From contig NC_031673.1 in assembly GCF_001640025.1 (NCBI RefSeq), positions 124,001-188,000 of the forward strand: a stretch of 64,000 nucleotides of DNA. Reading direction: 5' to 3'. The notes beneath the pieces are model-generated. The model was not told the origin of the DNA, made no database searches, and was given only the letters and a program-made list of their open reading frames with translations. The stretch comes from Sugiyamaella lignohabitans (Eukaryota > Ascomycota > Dipodascomycetes > Dipodascales > Trichomonascaceae). This document shows positions 51,702 to 60,426 of this stretch, in pieces. A program made the position numbers and the translations under genes. Position 1 is the first letter of the stretch; each line of letters begins with the position of its first letter.

Positions 51702-52835
51702 TCAAGTGGGTGTAGGACCATACCTTGCTGAAGCACCTAGACTTCTCAAGAAATGGAATAGACTGAGGTTCTCGGTCTCTGTTATGTGGTCCCAAATAAC
51801 CGGATCACCTAAATCAATGCAGTTTAAGGAAACCAAGAACTCGACCATATCATGGTTCTCGAGGTCAAAAGCATGAACCAGCGACATGTAGTTCGGCAAA
51901 AGTCCACCGTTGGCCAAATTTTTGACAAGTTCTAAATCGTTCTTCCTCACAGCTTGTTCTATAATCGATTCAGGATACTTGCTAACGCAGTTGCATTGCA
52001 CTAGATATATTGCCAAGTCAAACTGGCGTTCGTTCATTTCAGTGTTGATAGCTGGTTCTAGGTAGCCAGGGAGAAACGGTCTATTGATGACTTGGTTCTT
52101 ATAACTGCTGTAGAGGTCTTCATCGCTAGGTTCAGCCGGTGGCAGGAACGGTGAAGATTGTGCTGTCACCGGACTGGGGGAGGGAGATGATGACAGTTCA
52201 ATCGTTCTAGTCGTAATGTCATAGTCTGTTCCTCCTCTCTCACTCTCTTCACTGCTGGAGTCTTCGTCATCCTCTTCAGAATCACTATCACTATCACTAT
52301 CACTATCCTCCTCACTTTCTTCACTTGAATCGGTCTCGGCGTCAGCAATATCGACCTCAGTCGAAACTTCTCGTCCTTGCTCAGAAGTGTTCGATATTTT
52401 TGGAATCTCCAGCTCTGATGAGTCGCTAAAAAATGCGCGAATATTATTTTCTTCTAAAATTGTCTTATTGATGAACCTTCTAGATAGGAAGTTGAGATGA
52501 AGTGCAGCTGTCATCCAGCTCTTGGTCCGTATCAGTACCGACTGCTCACGTAAAACTTGATTCTTTAATGTCGTAGAATATGCTAGTATATGGTACAGCC
52601 TACGGGAACATAGCGGCAAGTTGAATTCTCCTGAAATGATAAATATGTACTGGATTATTTCTATCGGTAGAGTATCAAGCTTATGGGTCACACGCTTCAC
52701 GTGCTGAACGGATCGCTTTTTAATAGCAACTGGTCGCTTAAACAATGGTTCAGAAACGTCCTCATCACTATCCGGATATCTTCGTGTCTTTTTTCTTTTC
52801 TTGATTGGTGGTCTATTGGCCGTAATAAATCCCAT
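51702..52835 (-). CDS. F-box protein with acidic linker and ankyrin-like C-terminus
   Basis: A 377-residue single exon. A basic N-terminus (PPIKKRKKTRRYPDSDED, likely nuclear signal) precedes an F-box-like motif at ~55-85 (LDTLPIEIIQYIFIISGEF, then LPLCSRRLYHIL). The middle (~165-205) is a long acidic Ser/Asp/Glu run (SDSDSDSDSEEDDEDSSSEE), then a Pro/Ser stretch. The C-terminal ~100 residues resemble degenerate ankyrin-type helix pairs (IEQAVRKNDLELVKNLANGG; AFDLENHDMVEFLVSLNC). Family inference: substrate receptor for an SCF ubiquitin ligase, as in expanded fungal F-box/ankyrin families. The target is unknown. Confidence 0.7.
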   Translation of the reverse strand: MGFITANRPPIKKRKKTRRYPDSDEDVSEPLFKRPVAIKKRSVQHVKRVTHKLDTLPIEIIQYIFIISGEFNLPLCSRRLYHILAYSTTLKNQVLREQSVLIRTKSWMTAALHLNFLSRRFINKTILEENNIRAFFSDSSELEIPKISNTSEQGREVSTEVDIADAETDSSEESEEDSDSDSDSDSEEDDEDSSSEESERGGTDYDITTRTIELSSSPSPSPVTAQSSPFLPPAEPSDEDLYSSYKNQVINRPFLPGYLEPAINTEMNERQFDLAIYLVQCNCVSKYPESIIEQAVRKNDLELVKNLANGGLLPNYMSLVHAFDLENHDMVEFLVSLNCIDLGDPVIWDHITETENLSLFHFLRSLGASARYGPTPT

Positions 52836-53060
52836 TACTACATTAAAGTATTCGGAAGTGCATGAAAATAGAGTATGAAATAAATTTACGCCGTACCAGA
52901 CAGACCCTGCATTCAGACCTGCAAGTTCCTTTTAACCATCTACCACCCGAAACTAGTATATAATCCGCAGTCGCTTATTTGTTAAATTAAACATTGTGTA
53001 TTACTGTATTGGATTTCTATTTCTCAGCTTTTATATTAGAACTGACGTCCTAGCCTTATC

Positions 53061-54015
53061 CTATAGTTTTTGAGCTCGGACGATCACAGGGATCATACCT
53101 CCTGTGCCAAGTTGAAATCTACGATGTCCAATTACACTCAGAAGAGAATTTGTCGTACCAGAATGTGAAGTTACTGAAACATAATCAACAGGTGTCTCAC
53201 TTTTCCAGTCTAAATCAAATACATAATTGAGGAAATCACGGCTACGAGCGTCATGCTCGGAATGAGTTTCCCTGTGTTGAGTACTCCACAATTCATCTTC
53301 TTCTGTTAACTGAGGCTCAATATCGACTATAGAGCCAAAGCGACCCTCTATAAATGACCGCGTTCTACGCTTGTCACATGTGTGTACTCCGATATCCTCT
53401 CGGAGATCTTCCATTACCAGTGGTCGTAGAGCATTATCAAAATCCAGTGATATTCCCTTCCAAGTGTAGAGCATTGTATCTAAAGATCTCGTAAATGGAG
53501 AAGAATAATAAGCTTGTGGAAGTCTAATTTTCTTGGAAATCTGTTCTTTCCATGCAGTATGGTTATCTTTAGCCTGTTGAATACCAAGAGGCGTCAACTC
53601 TGCATCTGGTCCCCAAACGATCTTACCGTCTCCATTCAGCAGAGACCAGTAATCCTGTGCCATTGTTAGAGAACAGTCTTGGACTCATATAGTCAGTAGA
53701 AACAAAACATACCCGCCAGTCCTTCAACTTGGTACCACTTACATCCCACTTCGGTTCTCCGTATATTTCTATAGCAAGGTTATGATATCCCTGACCGTGA
53801 CGAGCAAAATAAAATACTTTATAACGAACGTTTTCCGGTGCATTTTCCTTTAATTTAGAAAACGCATCATGAAATTCATCCCATGACGAAACTTTGAGTC
53901 CAAAATTATTTGTTAAATGATTAAATTTCGAGTCGTCTGTCTCAGGATCATCTTGAAGAAGTAGCCCTTTACCAGCTGAGGAAAATGAATATACAAAATC
54001 TTGTTGTTGAACCAT
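53061..54015 (-). CDS. PMU1: Histidine phosphatase superfamily protein, Pmu1-like (two exons)
   Basis: Exon 1 is 54015-53713 and exon 2 is 53654-53061. The 58-base intron starts GTATGT and has CTCTAAC 10 bases before the end of CAG. The total is 298 residues. The phosphatase/mutase signature FARHGQGYHN carries the catalytic RHG (Arg72, His73, Gly74). LTPLGIQQAKDN, PQAYYSSPFTRSLDTM, LREDIGVHTCDKR and VTSHSGTTNSLL (second catalytic His) complete the fold. The sequence follows the yeast Pmu1 phosphomutase-like group. The exact substrate is uncertain; Pmu1 was named as a suppressor in purine/histidine-linked backgrounds. The methionine at 53663 is internal and not the start. Confidence 0.82.
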
Positions 54016-54198
54016 ATTATATTTGTTGAGTGGTCCTCGTTGGTCTCAAGGTCCGAAAAGGTATCTGTCATGAAGCACGTTTATATATGCATGGGTAAGG
54101 GACGTACAAGCGTGGGGTTTTCAGGGGGATCATCGAGCCACGTTAATTAAAGAACAGACCATTTATGACCTTTCTAAGAAATTTGTTATATTTGAAAA

Positions 54199-55979
54199 TT
54201 ATGTATTACCATCATTATTCAGATATTGCTCCAGCTTTTGTCTGTTTCGTACTACTAAATGCACTTTGAAATGAGGCGGGTCTATCATTAGTGAATTATG
54301 CTCTTTTACCAGTTTTCTTGGATCGTGTTCCATAGCATCCTTTGGGTCTGAAGGGGGTAATATATAAAAAGACGATATTATTCGTATGAATGCAGTGTAC
54401 AATTCCCTCTCAGCAAGATTTGCTCCTGCGCACATCCGAGTTCCTGCTCCGAATGCAAAATGGGGAGGGCCTGTTGATGGGGTAAGAAACCGCTCCGGAT
54501 AAAACTTGTGTGGATCGTGATATCGTAATGGATCGAAATTGGCTGCAAATGCATTCAAAAATAATGTTGTGTTAGCAGGAATCACTGCTCCCTTGTAACG
54601 AATGTCTTTAATAGTCTGTCTTGGGAGACTAATAGGCATTGCACTGAACCTTAACGTTTCCTTTACTATTGCCTGGATATATGGTATATTGTCTTCATGA
54701 AGACAGTGATACCAAGCCTGTCCATCAGGATAAGTTTGTTCAAGAATATCATATGCTTTCTGTTGAATTCTCTGCCCATATTCTTGAGACATGTGCCCGA
54801 TGAAATATATGAGCATGGCTGGCACGGTATCCAGACCAGCGGATACCATTGTCAGACATATACTCTTGAGCTCCTGTTCAGTCACTTTGGCAGACGGGTC
54901 TTGAAGGATATTCCCGGTAATGCACGAGATACAAGTTCCATTGTTAATATTCTTTCGAAGAGCGTTGAGCAGCACTTCCATATATTTATCTCTTCTTTCG
55001 CGACAAGAAATAGCAAGCTTGTTTGATCTAAGAGGCAACAGTCGCATAATGGGGATATAGTCACAATAATTGTGAAAGTTCCCCCTAAATCGTCCAATTT
55101 GTCTTTCGACAGTCATAATCTCAGTGAGCATATCACTGTCAACATCATCTAGTCGGATTCCATAATTAAGTGTTAGGCTCTTATTCTGTTAGTATATTCC
55201 AAACCTCTTCAAACGAAAATTAAACTTACCGTATTGAGAGCGTAGGTATTGAAATATGGGCTCACGTCTACTTCTGTGCCAGAAGAAACTCCATTCATTA
55301 GGCTTTTGATGCAGAATGTCGCTTCTCTGTCAATAATGGACATATATGACCGGACTGCCGGTCTGTTGAGAGCAGGATTGGTGGCTTTTCTTTTGTTCCG
55401 GTATGTTTCTGACCATGGAGTCGTCCCAATAGTGAGTCCCTGGCTGCTTGAGACAATCTTGTGAAACGTATATGAAATTGGGCGTGAGCAGTTTGCAGTC
55501 ATGTTATCGACCCATAGATACTTGGCTGCTTCGTACGAATTGGCTACTACGACACGCTTATTACCAAGTCTCATCTGGAATACAGCGCAATTGTACCGTC
55601 GAGCCCATTCTAGATAAGTAAGGCATTGACTGGGACCGAGGCTAAACAAACTTCCCACTATAGGATATCCAGATATTTCACGAAGACCCTTTATCGACCG
55701 CTGACTGCATCCTATTCCAGTGAAATAATCTAGGAAAATATATGTCAGTAGAAGACAAACTCCGCATTTCAGCATCACGAAAGATATATCTATCACTGTC
55801 AGATCAAAGTTCACAATGCATATATAACTACCAATCAATCTGAAAAGTCGCCATAAGCAAAAGTTTAATATGACGGAGCCAATGCATCTTGCCGAGTTAC
55901 TTGATACTACGACTAACATAAACGCTTCAACATCTCCAATCATTACAGAGGAGGGGTTTTTTCTCGTGGCTGATGACAT
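54199..55979 (-). CDS. Cytochrome P450, phenylacetate 2-hydroxylase-like (CYP504 type), two exons
   Basis: Exon 1 ends at 55230; exon 2 is 55185-54199. The 44-base intron (GTAAGT ... TACTAACAG) is the shortest in the window. From ATG 55979 the protein has 578 residues; from the inner Met at 55775 (MLKCGVCLLLTYIFLDYF, a normal P450 anchor) it has 510, the usual family length, so the inner start is more likely. Core motifs: oxygen-binding I-helix MVSAGLDTVPAM, ExxR in KETLRF, FYPERFL and the heme loop FAFGAGTRMCAG with its cysteine ligand. The blocks VSPYFNTYALN, HNYCDYIPIMRLLP and ERELYTAFIR resemble Aspergillus PhacA (phenylacetate 2-hydroxylase). Known role of relatives: ER-bound aromatic-acid hydroxylation. 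Confidence 0.82.
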
Positions 55980-57906
55980 ATTCCCGTGAACTATTCAACT
56001 CAACGTCAATGTACACGGCAGCCATCTTTTTCGCATCAGCTCAGCTCGAAGCCGACAGCATTTGCTTTAGATTTATGCTCGCTTAGAAGTATGTATACTT
56101 GAGATTTAGAATCATGGTAAATACCATGACATGACTTGTTAATGCGTAGATCTAGCCTACAGTGGTCTCTCTCATTTGCATTGACTACATCACTACGAGT
56201 ATCATACACTACTAACATCCAGCCGACATTTTTAAATACTTGCTCATTACACACACGGGCCGAGTATTACCAAGGATCGGGTCGGACAGGAAGTTTCATT
56301 TTTTAATAATTTTACAAAATATTAGAGCCAAGATTACTAAGTGGAAATGACGCATATAGACATGTGCATCCTATGATCATGATGATCATCCCTTACGGTC
56401 TGTTGTCGTAAACATTAAGGTGGAGGTGGAAAACCGGCATTAATGAAAGACCGGTAAGATCTAACTAAGTTACGTCATATTTTGTTTCCGTCATCCGTGG
56501 CAGTAGTTAGTTGCAGTAGTACGGGTACTACTTGAAAATAATCACATGACAACCACAGCCTGCCTAATACTGTAGTCAGTGCCTCTTGGGAATCATGCAA
56601 TGGCAAGGAATTCAACATCTTGCCCTGTTGCAAACCGAGTTACCGTATTATCAGCATGCCAAGGACCGTTAGGAAGTCGGCTTGAGAGGTATCAGAAACA
56701 GTTAGTATGGCTGCTTTCTGCTTTCTACCGGAACGAAGTTTCTCTATAAGACCTCAAATTGGGTAAGGTGTGAAGAAGATCTCAACAACACAAAGGGGAC
56801 TAAGAAAATAATAATTCAAATTGGCGTTAAAGAAGTTGGTGTCATGACAAGACAAGAAAACCATTCGTTGCTTCCTCAAAAAGTGATGAGATACAATTCC
56901 GATATTACCGACCCACGGATCATGTCATATTTGCTCAGTATTGTCGGTCCGGAACTGTGACCATTGCTGTTCACGGATCAATGCGTTCGGATGCGCAGCT
57001 TTGTGCTTGATCCGTCTCAGCCGTAGGCATTTGTGATGGATCATGTGTGCAAGGGACGAGAGACTAACCCATTTTAGCTCTCCACGGTATGCAAAGTAGA
57101 AGTTGGAACCGTAATAAAATTAATTTTCTAACGGCAAACAAAGGAGAATTTTTATTTTCGGTGGCATGGTGGTTTTTTCTTTGGTTTCTCCACCTCTCTC
57201 TTGAATAAGTAGATTCACAGCTAGTAATTGTTGGTTCGCTGACGAGTACTGAATAATTCCAGTCTGTTATCTGGCCTTATGGGACAACTTTATTTTCTTT
57301 TTTCTCCATTTAACCTTGCGTCAGAGTAGACGATCGGCACTGAGATGCAATGTGTCAGTCATTCGGAAAAGAAATTCTGAGTCAAAAGCATGCAATATTA
57401 TTCAGCCATAGATGCAACGAGTTTGGAAGAGTCTGGAACTGAGTCTCAAGGGGTCAGCCGATTGCAATGATGGTGGACAAAACCACGTCATTCGAATAAT
57501 ACGGGGAATTGTCCGACCCAAGTCTGAGTCGTAGAATGAGGAGAACTGAACAAAAAAAACCAAACACTTGATTGTCTTGATGCCGCTGGTCGGTTGGTGA
57601 GGTCCTTTTGTTTTGCTCTGGTTCTTTCTGAAAAAGTGCAGTTCTTTATGGGCTGAAATTGGCTATGGAATGCTAGTGTACTTGCAGTCTTGGCCGTGGG
57701 ACAATCTTTGAAACGCAATGCACAGCTCAGGCTAAGATAGTCACCATACCAGGAGCGGACTTCTCGGGATACCCCAAGGTTTACAAGCCGGTAACTTCCA
57801 GATGGCAAGTATAAATATCGGGCAAACTATCCTCTCTTGTTGGGTAGAATCAATCTAAACAAACTCAATCGCAAAACACTCAATTGAACACTCGCAAAGA
57901 ATCATC
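55980..57906. other. 1.9 kb divergent promoter region (P450 and Hsp30-like genes)
   Basis: No supported gene. The open frame at 57488-57808 (minus) overlaps the Hsp30-like promoter and lacks motifs. A TATA box lies at 57810-57817. TTCTTTCTGAA near 57620 is a partial heat-shock-element-like inverted repeat. Confidence 0.4.
57810..57817 (+). promoter_or_regulatory. TATA box of Hsp30-like gene
   Basis: TATAAATA, 97 bases before the ATG at 57907, followed by an A/C-rich leader. Confidence 0.55.
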
Positions 57907-58890
57907 ATGTCTATCTTAGTTCCAAGAGGAAATGAAGCTTTGAAGCTCAACCCACCATTTGGGCTTGATATCCATATCACTACACATGGATCCGATTGGT
58001 ATTGGACAGTCTTTTCATTATTTGCCTTGGCATCTTTGGGTGGTCTAGTGTTTTCACGTATCGGCCCTCAGACAGGAAGCAAATTCTTTTACTACAACTA
58101 CATGTTCAGTACCTTTGTTCTGTCTATTGCCTATTATACAATGGCATCAGATCTTGGTTGGACAGGAATTCAGGCTGAGTTTAATCATGCTACTGTTGAC
58201 GACGGTGGACTGGTTCCAGGCATCAGACAGATCTTTTACACAAGATACGTAGGATGGTTCTTGGCATTCCCACCTTTGGTTGCAAACTTTGCGGTTCTTA
58301 GTGCTCTTCCAATTTCAACCTCTTTCTTTACAGTCCTTACTGTGGAAGTTTTTGTTGTTAGTCTCCTGATTGGCTCATTGATCCACTCAACATACAAGTG
58401 GGGTTACTTTGTTTTCGCAGTTGTTTCAATTCTTCTTACTGCCTATAACTTGTTCTTCTCGTTTAGACGAGCAGCTACTAGTAATGTCAGTCACATCACA
58501 GGTGCTGTCAAGACTGTCACGTTTGGTGTTAGCGCTGTCGCTGGGTTGATGTTCTTGTATCCTCTTTCATGGGGTCTTTCTGAGGGTGGTAATGTTATTC
58601 AACCCGATTCAGAGGCTGTTTTCTACGGAGTCATCGATATCTGCATGTTCATTGCTGTACCTACGTTCTTTATTTTCACCACCAGCACAATTGAAGCTGA
58701 GTCTCTTGGACTTAGAAACTTCAACACTCCGTTGTTCCACAGTGACAACCTCGCTGCTGAGAAGGAAGCAAGATACTCTGGAGATACTGCAGTGTCGAAT
58801 TTCGCTCCTACTCAACCGGCTGCAGGAACTGAACCAGTTTCTGTTCCAGAACCGGTGGCTACCAACCCCGCAGCTGCCAATGCTGTTTAA
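57907..58890 (+). CDS. Hsp30/Yro2/Mrh1-type seven-helix opsin-related membrane protein
   Basis: A 327-residue single exon with seven membrane helices. Microbial-rhodopsin landmarks are recognisable: WYWTVFSLFALASLG (helix A), RYVGWFLAFPPL (helix C), WGLSEGG and SEAVFYGVIDICMFIAVPTF (helices F/G). By alignment to bacteriorhodopsin, the retinal-binding lysine position is Phe248 (DICMF), the proton acceptor Asp85 position is Gly116 and the donor Asp96 position is Asn127, so a light-driven pump is not expected. Known relatives: yeast Hsp30, Yro2 and Mrh1, plasma-membrane proteins induced by heat, weak acids or stationary phase; Hsp30 restrains the H+-ATPase. The tail is Pro/Ala-rich. Codon bias suggests strong expression. 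Confidence 0.88.
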   Translation: MSILVPRGNEALKLNPPFGLDIHITTHGSDWYWTVFSLFALASLGGLVFSRIGPQTGSKFFYYNYMFSTFVLSIAYYTMASDLGWTGIQAEFNHATVDDGGLVPGIRQIFYTRYVGWFLAFPPLVANFAVLSALPISTSFFTVLTVEVFVVSLLIGSLIHSTYKWGYFVFAVVSILLTAYNLFFSFRRAATSNVSHITGAVKTVTFGVSAVAGLMFLYPLSWGLSEGGNVIQPDSEAVFYGVIDICMFIAVPTFFIFTTSTIEAESLGLRNFNTPLFHSDNLAAEKEARYSGDTAVSNFAPTQPAAGTEPVSVPEPVATNPAAANAV

Positions 58891-59037
58891 CTGTTTTCCT
58901 AGTAGTTTACTCGATTTGCACTCTATGCTTTTTAAGAACCGAGACTCTTTTTGTCTAATATTCTAATCTTTTATTTACTTAATTTTAATTTAATTTCAAT
59001 AAATAATTGTTCATCGTTCACCACTAGTGATACCAGA

Positions 59038-60174
59038 TTAAATAAGATCTTCAATGTCAGGAATGGGACGCTTTACCTTTTTAAATTTAGAACGGTCAAC
59101 ATTCTTACAAAGTCCCGTCGGGGCTAGAGTGCATAAGTCACATTTTCGACCTCTAGGAATACATATGGTCTGGCCAAAACCAACTAATAAAGGGTTAATA
59201 TCAACCCATAACTCTTTGGGAAGCCAGGACTCAAGAGCCTCGCGAGTTCGTTCTGGAGTCGGTAATAATTTTGAGTTCTTACCAGTCCATCCCCACATGT
59301 TAGCCAGGCGATGAACATGAACATCTACACCAATTCCTTCTGCCACACCCCAAGCTCTATGCATCAGTAAATGTGCCATTTTAGGGCCGACACCAGGCAA
59401 CGACACCATGTCCTCAATAGTTTTAGGAATATCATTGTCATACTGATCCCTTAATATCTGGGTCGAGAGTTTGATATATTTAGCTTTCCTGGAGTGAAAC
59501 CCGACCTTGAAAATCATTCTGTCAATTTCCGACTCTTGGGTTGCAAGTATTCCGTCAATAGTAAGGCCTCCAACAGGAGACAATTCCCGTCGCAAAGTGG
59601 CCATAGCCTGAGCATTGACTTCATCTTTGGTCTGAGCAGAAAGCATAAGAGCAATTAGTAGCTGATAACGATGAACAGCTGGTGTGATAGTCGAGCTAAT
59701 GGCTTCTGGCAAACGTTCACAGCCCATTGTGTCAACAGGTGCCATGGTGTTTGCACGCATCTTTTGAACATGAGAGTAGATATCGCGCCAATTCTTCGGT
59801 TCTTTGTCGCTAACCGATTTAATCTTGGAGATATCTATAATCTTAAACGGATCATAGTTCAACGTAGGCGGTACAAAAGACTTTTTATCTAATATTTCAG
59901 AAGACTCGCTCTTCACAGAAGTTACCAAAGTCCCATCTTCAATCTCAGATGCAGTTTTAACTACTACGGTAGATTTTGTTGATACCTCGGTCGAGCCATC
60001 ATTTTCGCTTTTGATCAGTTGTCCATCTGTCAGCTCCGTCTCCTTTTTCACCGCGACCTCTTTCTTAACTCTCTTCGAAGCCCTTTCAACAGTACTGGCT
60101 GGAAGGCCCCGAGATCTCAATCTGGGCGGCATGTCTGATCTGACAATTAGGACTGCAGTTATTCGCTGAATCAT
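59038..60174 (-). CDS. NTG1: Endonuclease III homologue, DNA N-glycosylase/AP lyase
   Basis: A 378-residue single exon. The basic, low-complexity N-terminus (~15-120) precedes the HhH-GPD domain: LLIALMLSAQTKDEVNAQAM, then PGVGPKMAHLLMHRAWG with catalytic Lys265 in the helix-hairpin-helix, and IGVDVHVHRLANMWGW with Asp284. A [4Fe-4S] loop is visible, CIPRGRKCDLCTLAPTGLC, with spacing C-x6-C-x2-C-x7-C. Known role: removes oxidised pyrimidines and nicks AP sites in base-excision repair. Two starts are plausible: Met1 (MIQRITAVLIVRSD, possible mitochondrial presequence) and Met15 at 60132 (MPPRLRSRG). The retained iron-sulphur cluster is more like Ntg2 than Ntg1, so the paralogue name is uncertain. 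It converges with the Hsp30-like gene. Confidence 0.9.
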   Translation of the reverse strand: MIQRITAVLIVRSDMPPRLRSRGLPASTVERASKRVKKEVAVKKETELTDGQLIKSENDGSTEVSTKSTVVVKTASEIEDGTLVTSVKSESSEILDKKSFVPPTLNYDPFKIIDISKIKSVSDKEPKNWRDIYSHVQKMRANTMAPVDTMGCERLPEAISSTITPAVHRYQLLIALMLSAQTKDEVNAQAMATLRRELSPVGGLTIDGILATQESEIDRMIFKVGFHSRKAKYIKLSTQILRDQYDNDIPKTIEDMVSLPGVGPKMAHLLMHRAWGVAEGIGVDVHVHRLANMWGWTGKNSKLLPTPERTREALESWLPKELWVDINPLLVGFGQTICIPRGRKCDLCTLAPTGLCKNVDRSKFKKVKRPIPDIEDLI

Positions 60175-60293
60175 ACATATACGCGGCTATCGATACCCCG
60201 AAGTCCGAGACTTGAATTAATTAATTATTAAACCGTAAAGCAAAAAGACCGTGATATAACATCCCCAAAAATATGACCAGAACCCCCACGCAA

Positions 60294-60354
60294 CGACTCG
60301 AGCGAAGCGAGAGGAGCAGCGGGGTCTGGGGCGGAGCCCCAGCCGCCGGAGGCA
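60294..60354 (-). repeat. GC-rich repeat, half-copy (T)
   Basis: CGACTCGAGCGAAGCGAGAG arm, CTGGGGC-GGA-GCCCCAG and a CCGCCGGAGGCA terminus. It lies 72 bases beyond the CCR4 stop and about 120 bases upstream of the NTG start. Confidence 0.95.
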
Positions 60355-60426
60355 GCAGGACAGCCACAGTAAACATACACATTTATTTGGGGGGCTATAA
60401 ACAAAGGGTCATCAATTCGTTCAGTC

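Noticed and set aside
53655..53663. Methionine at 53663 as start of a separate phosphatase gene
   Set aside because: It lies in the intron end; splicing at CAG 53657-53655 joins exon 1, which carries the catalytic RHG motif.
57488..57808. 106-codon minus-strand frame before the Hsp30-like gene
   Set aside because: Covers the neighbour's promoter and TATA region and shows no family features.
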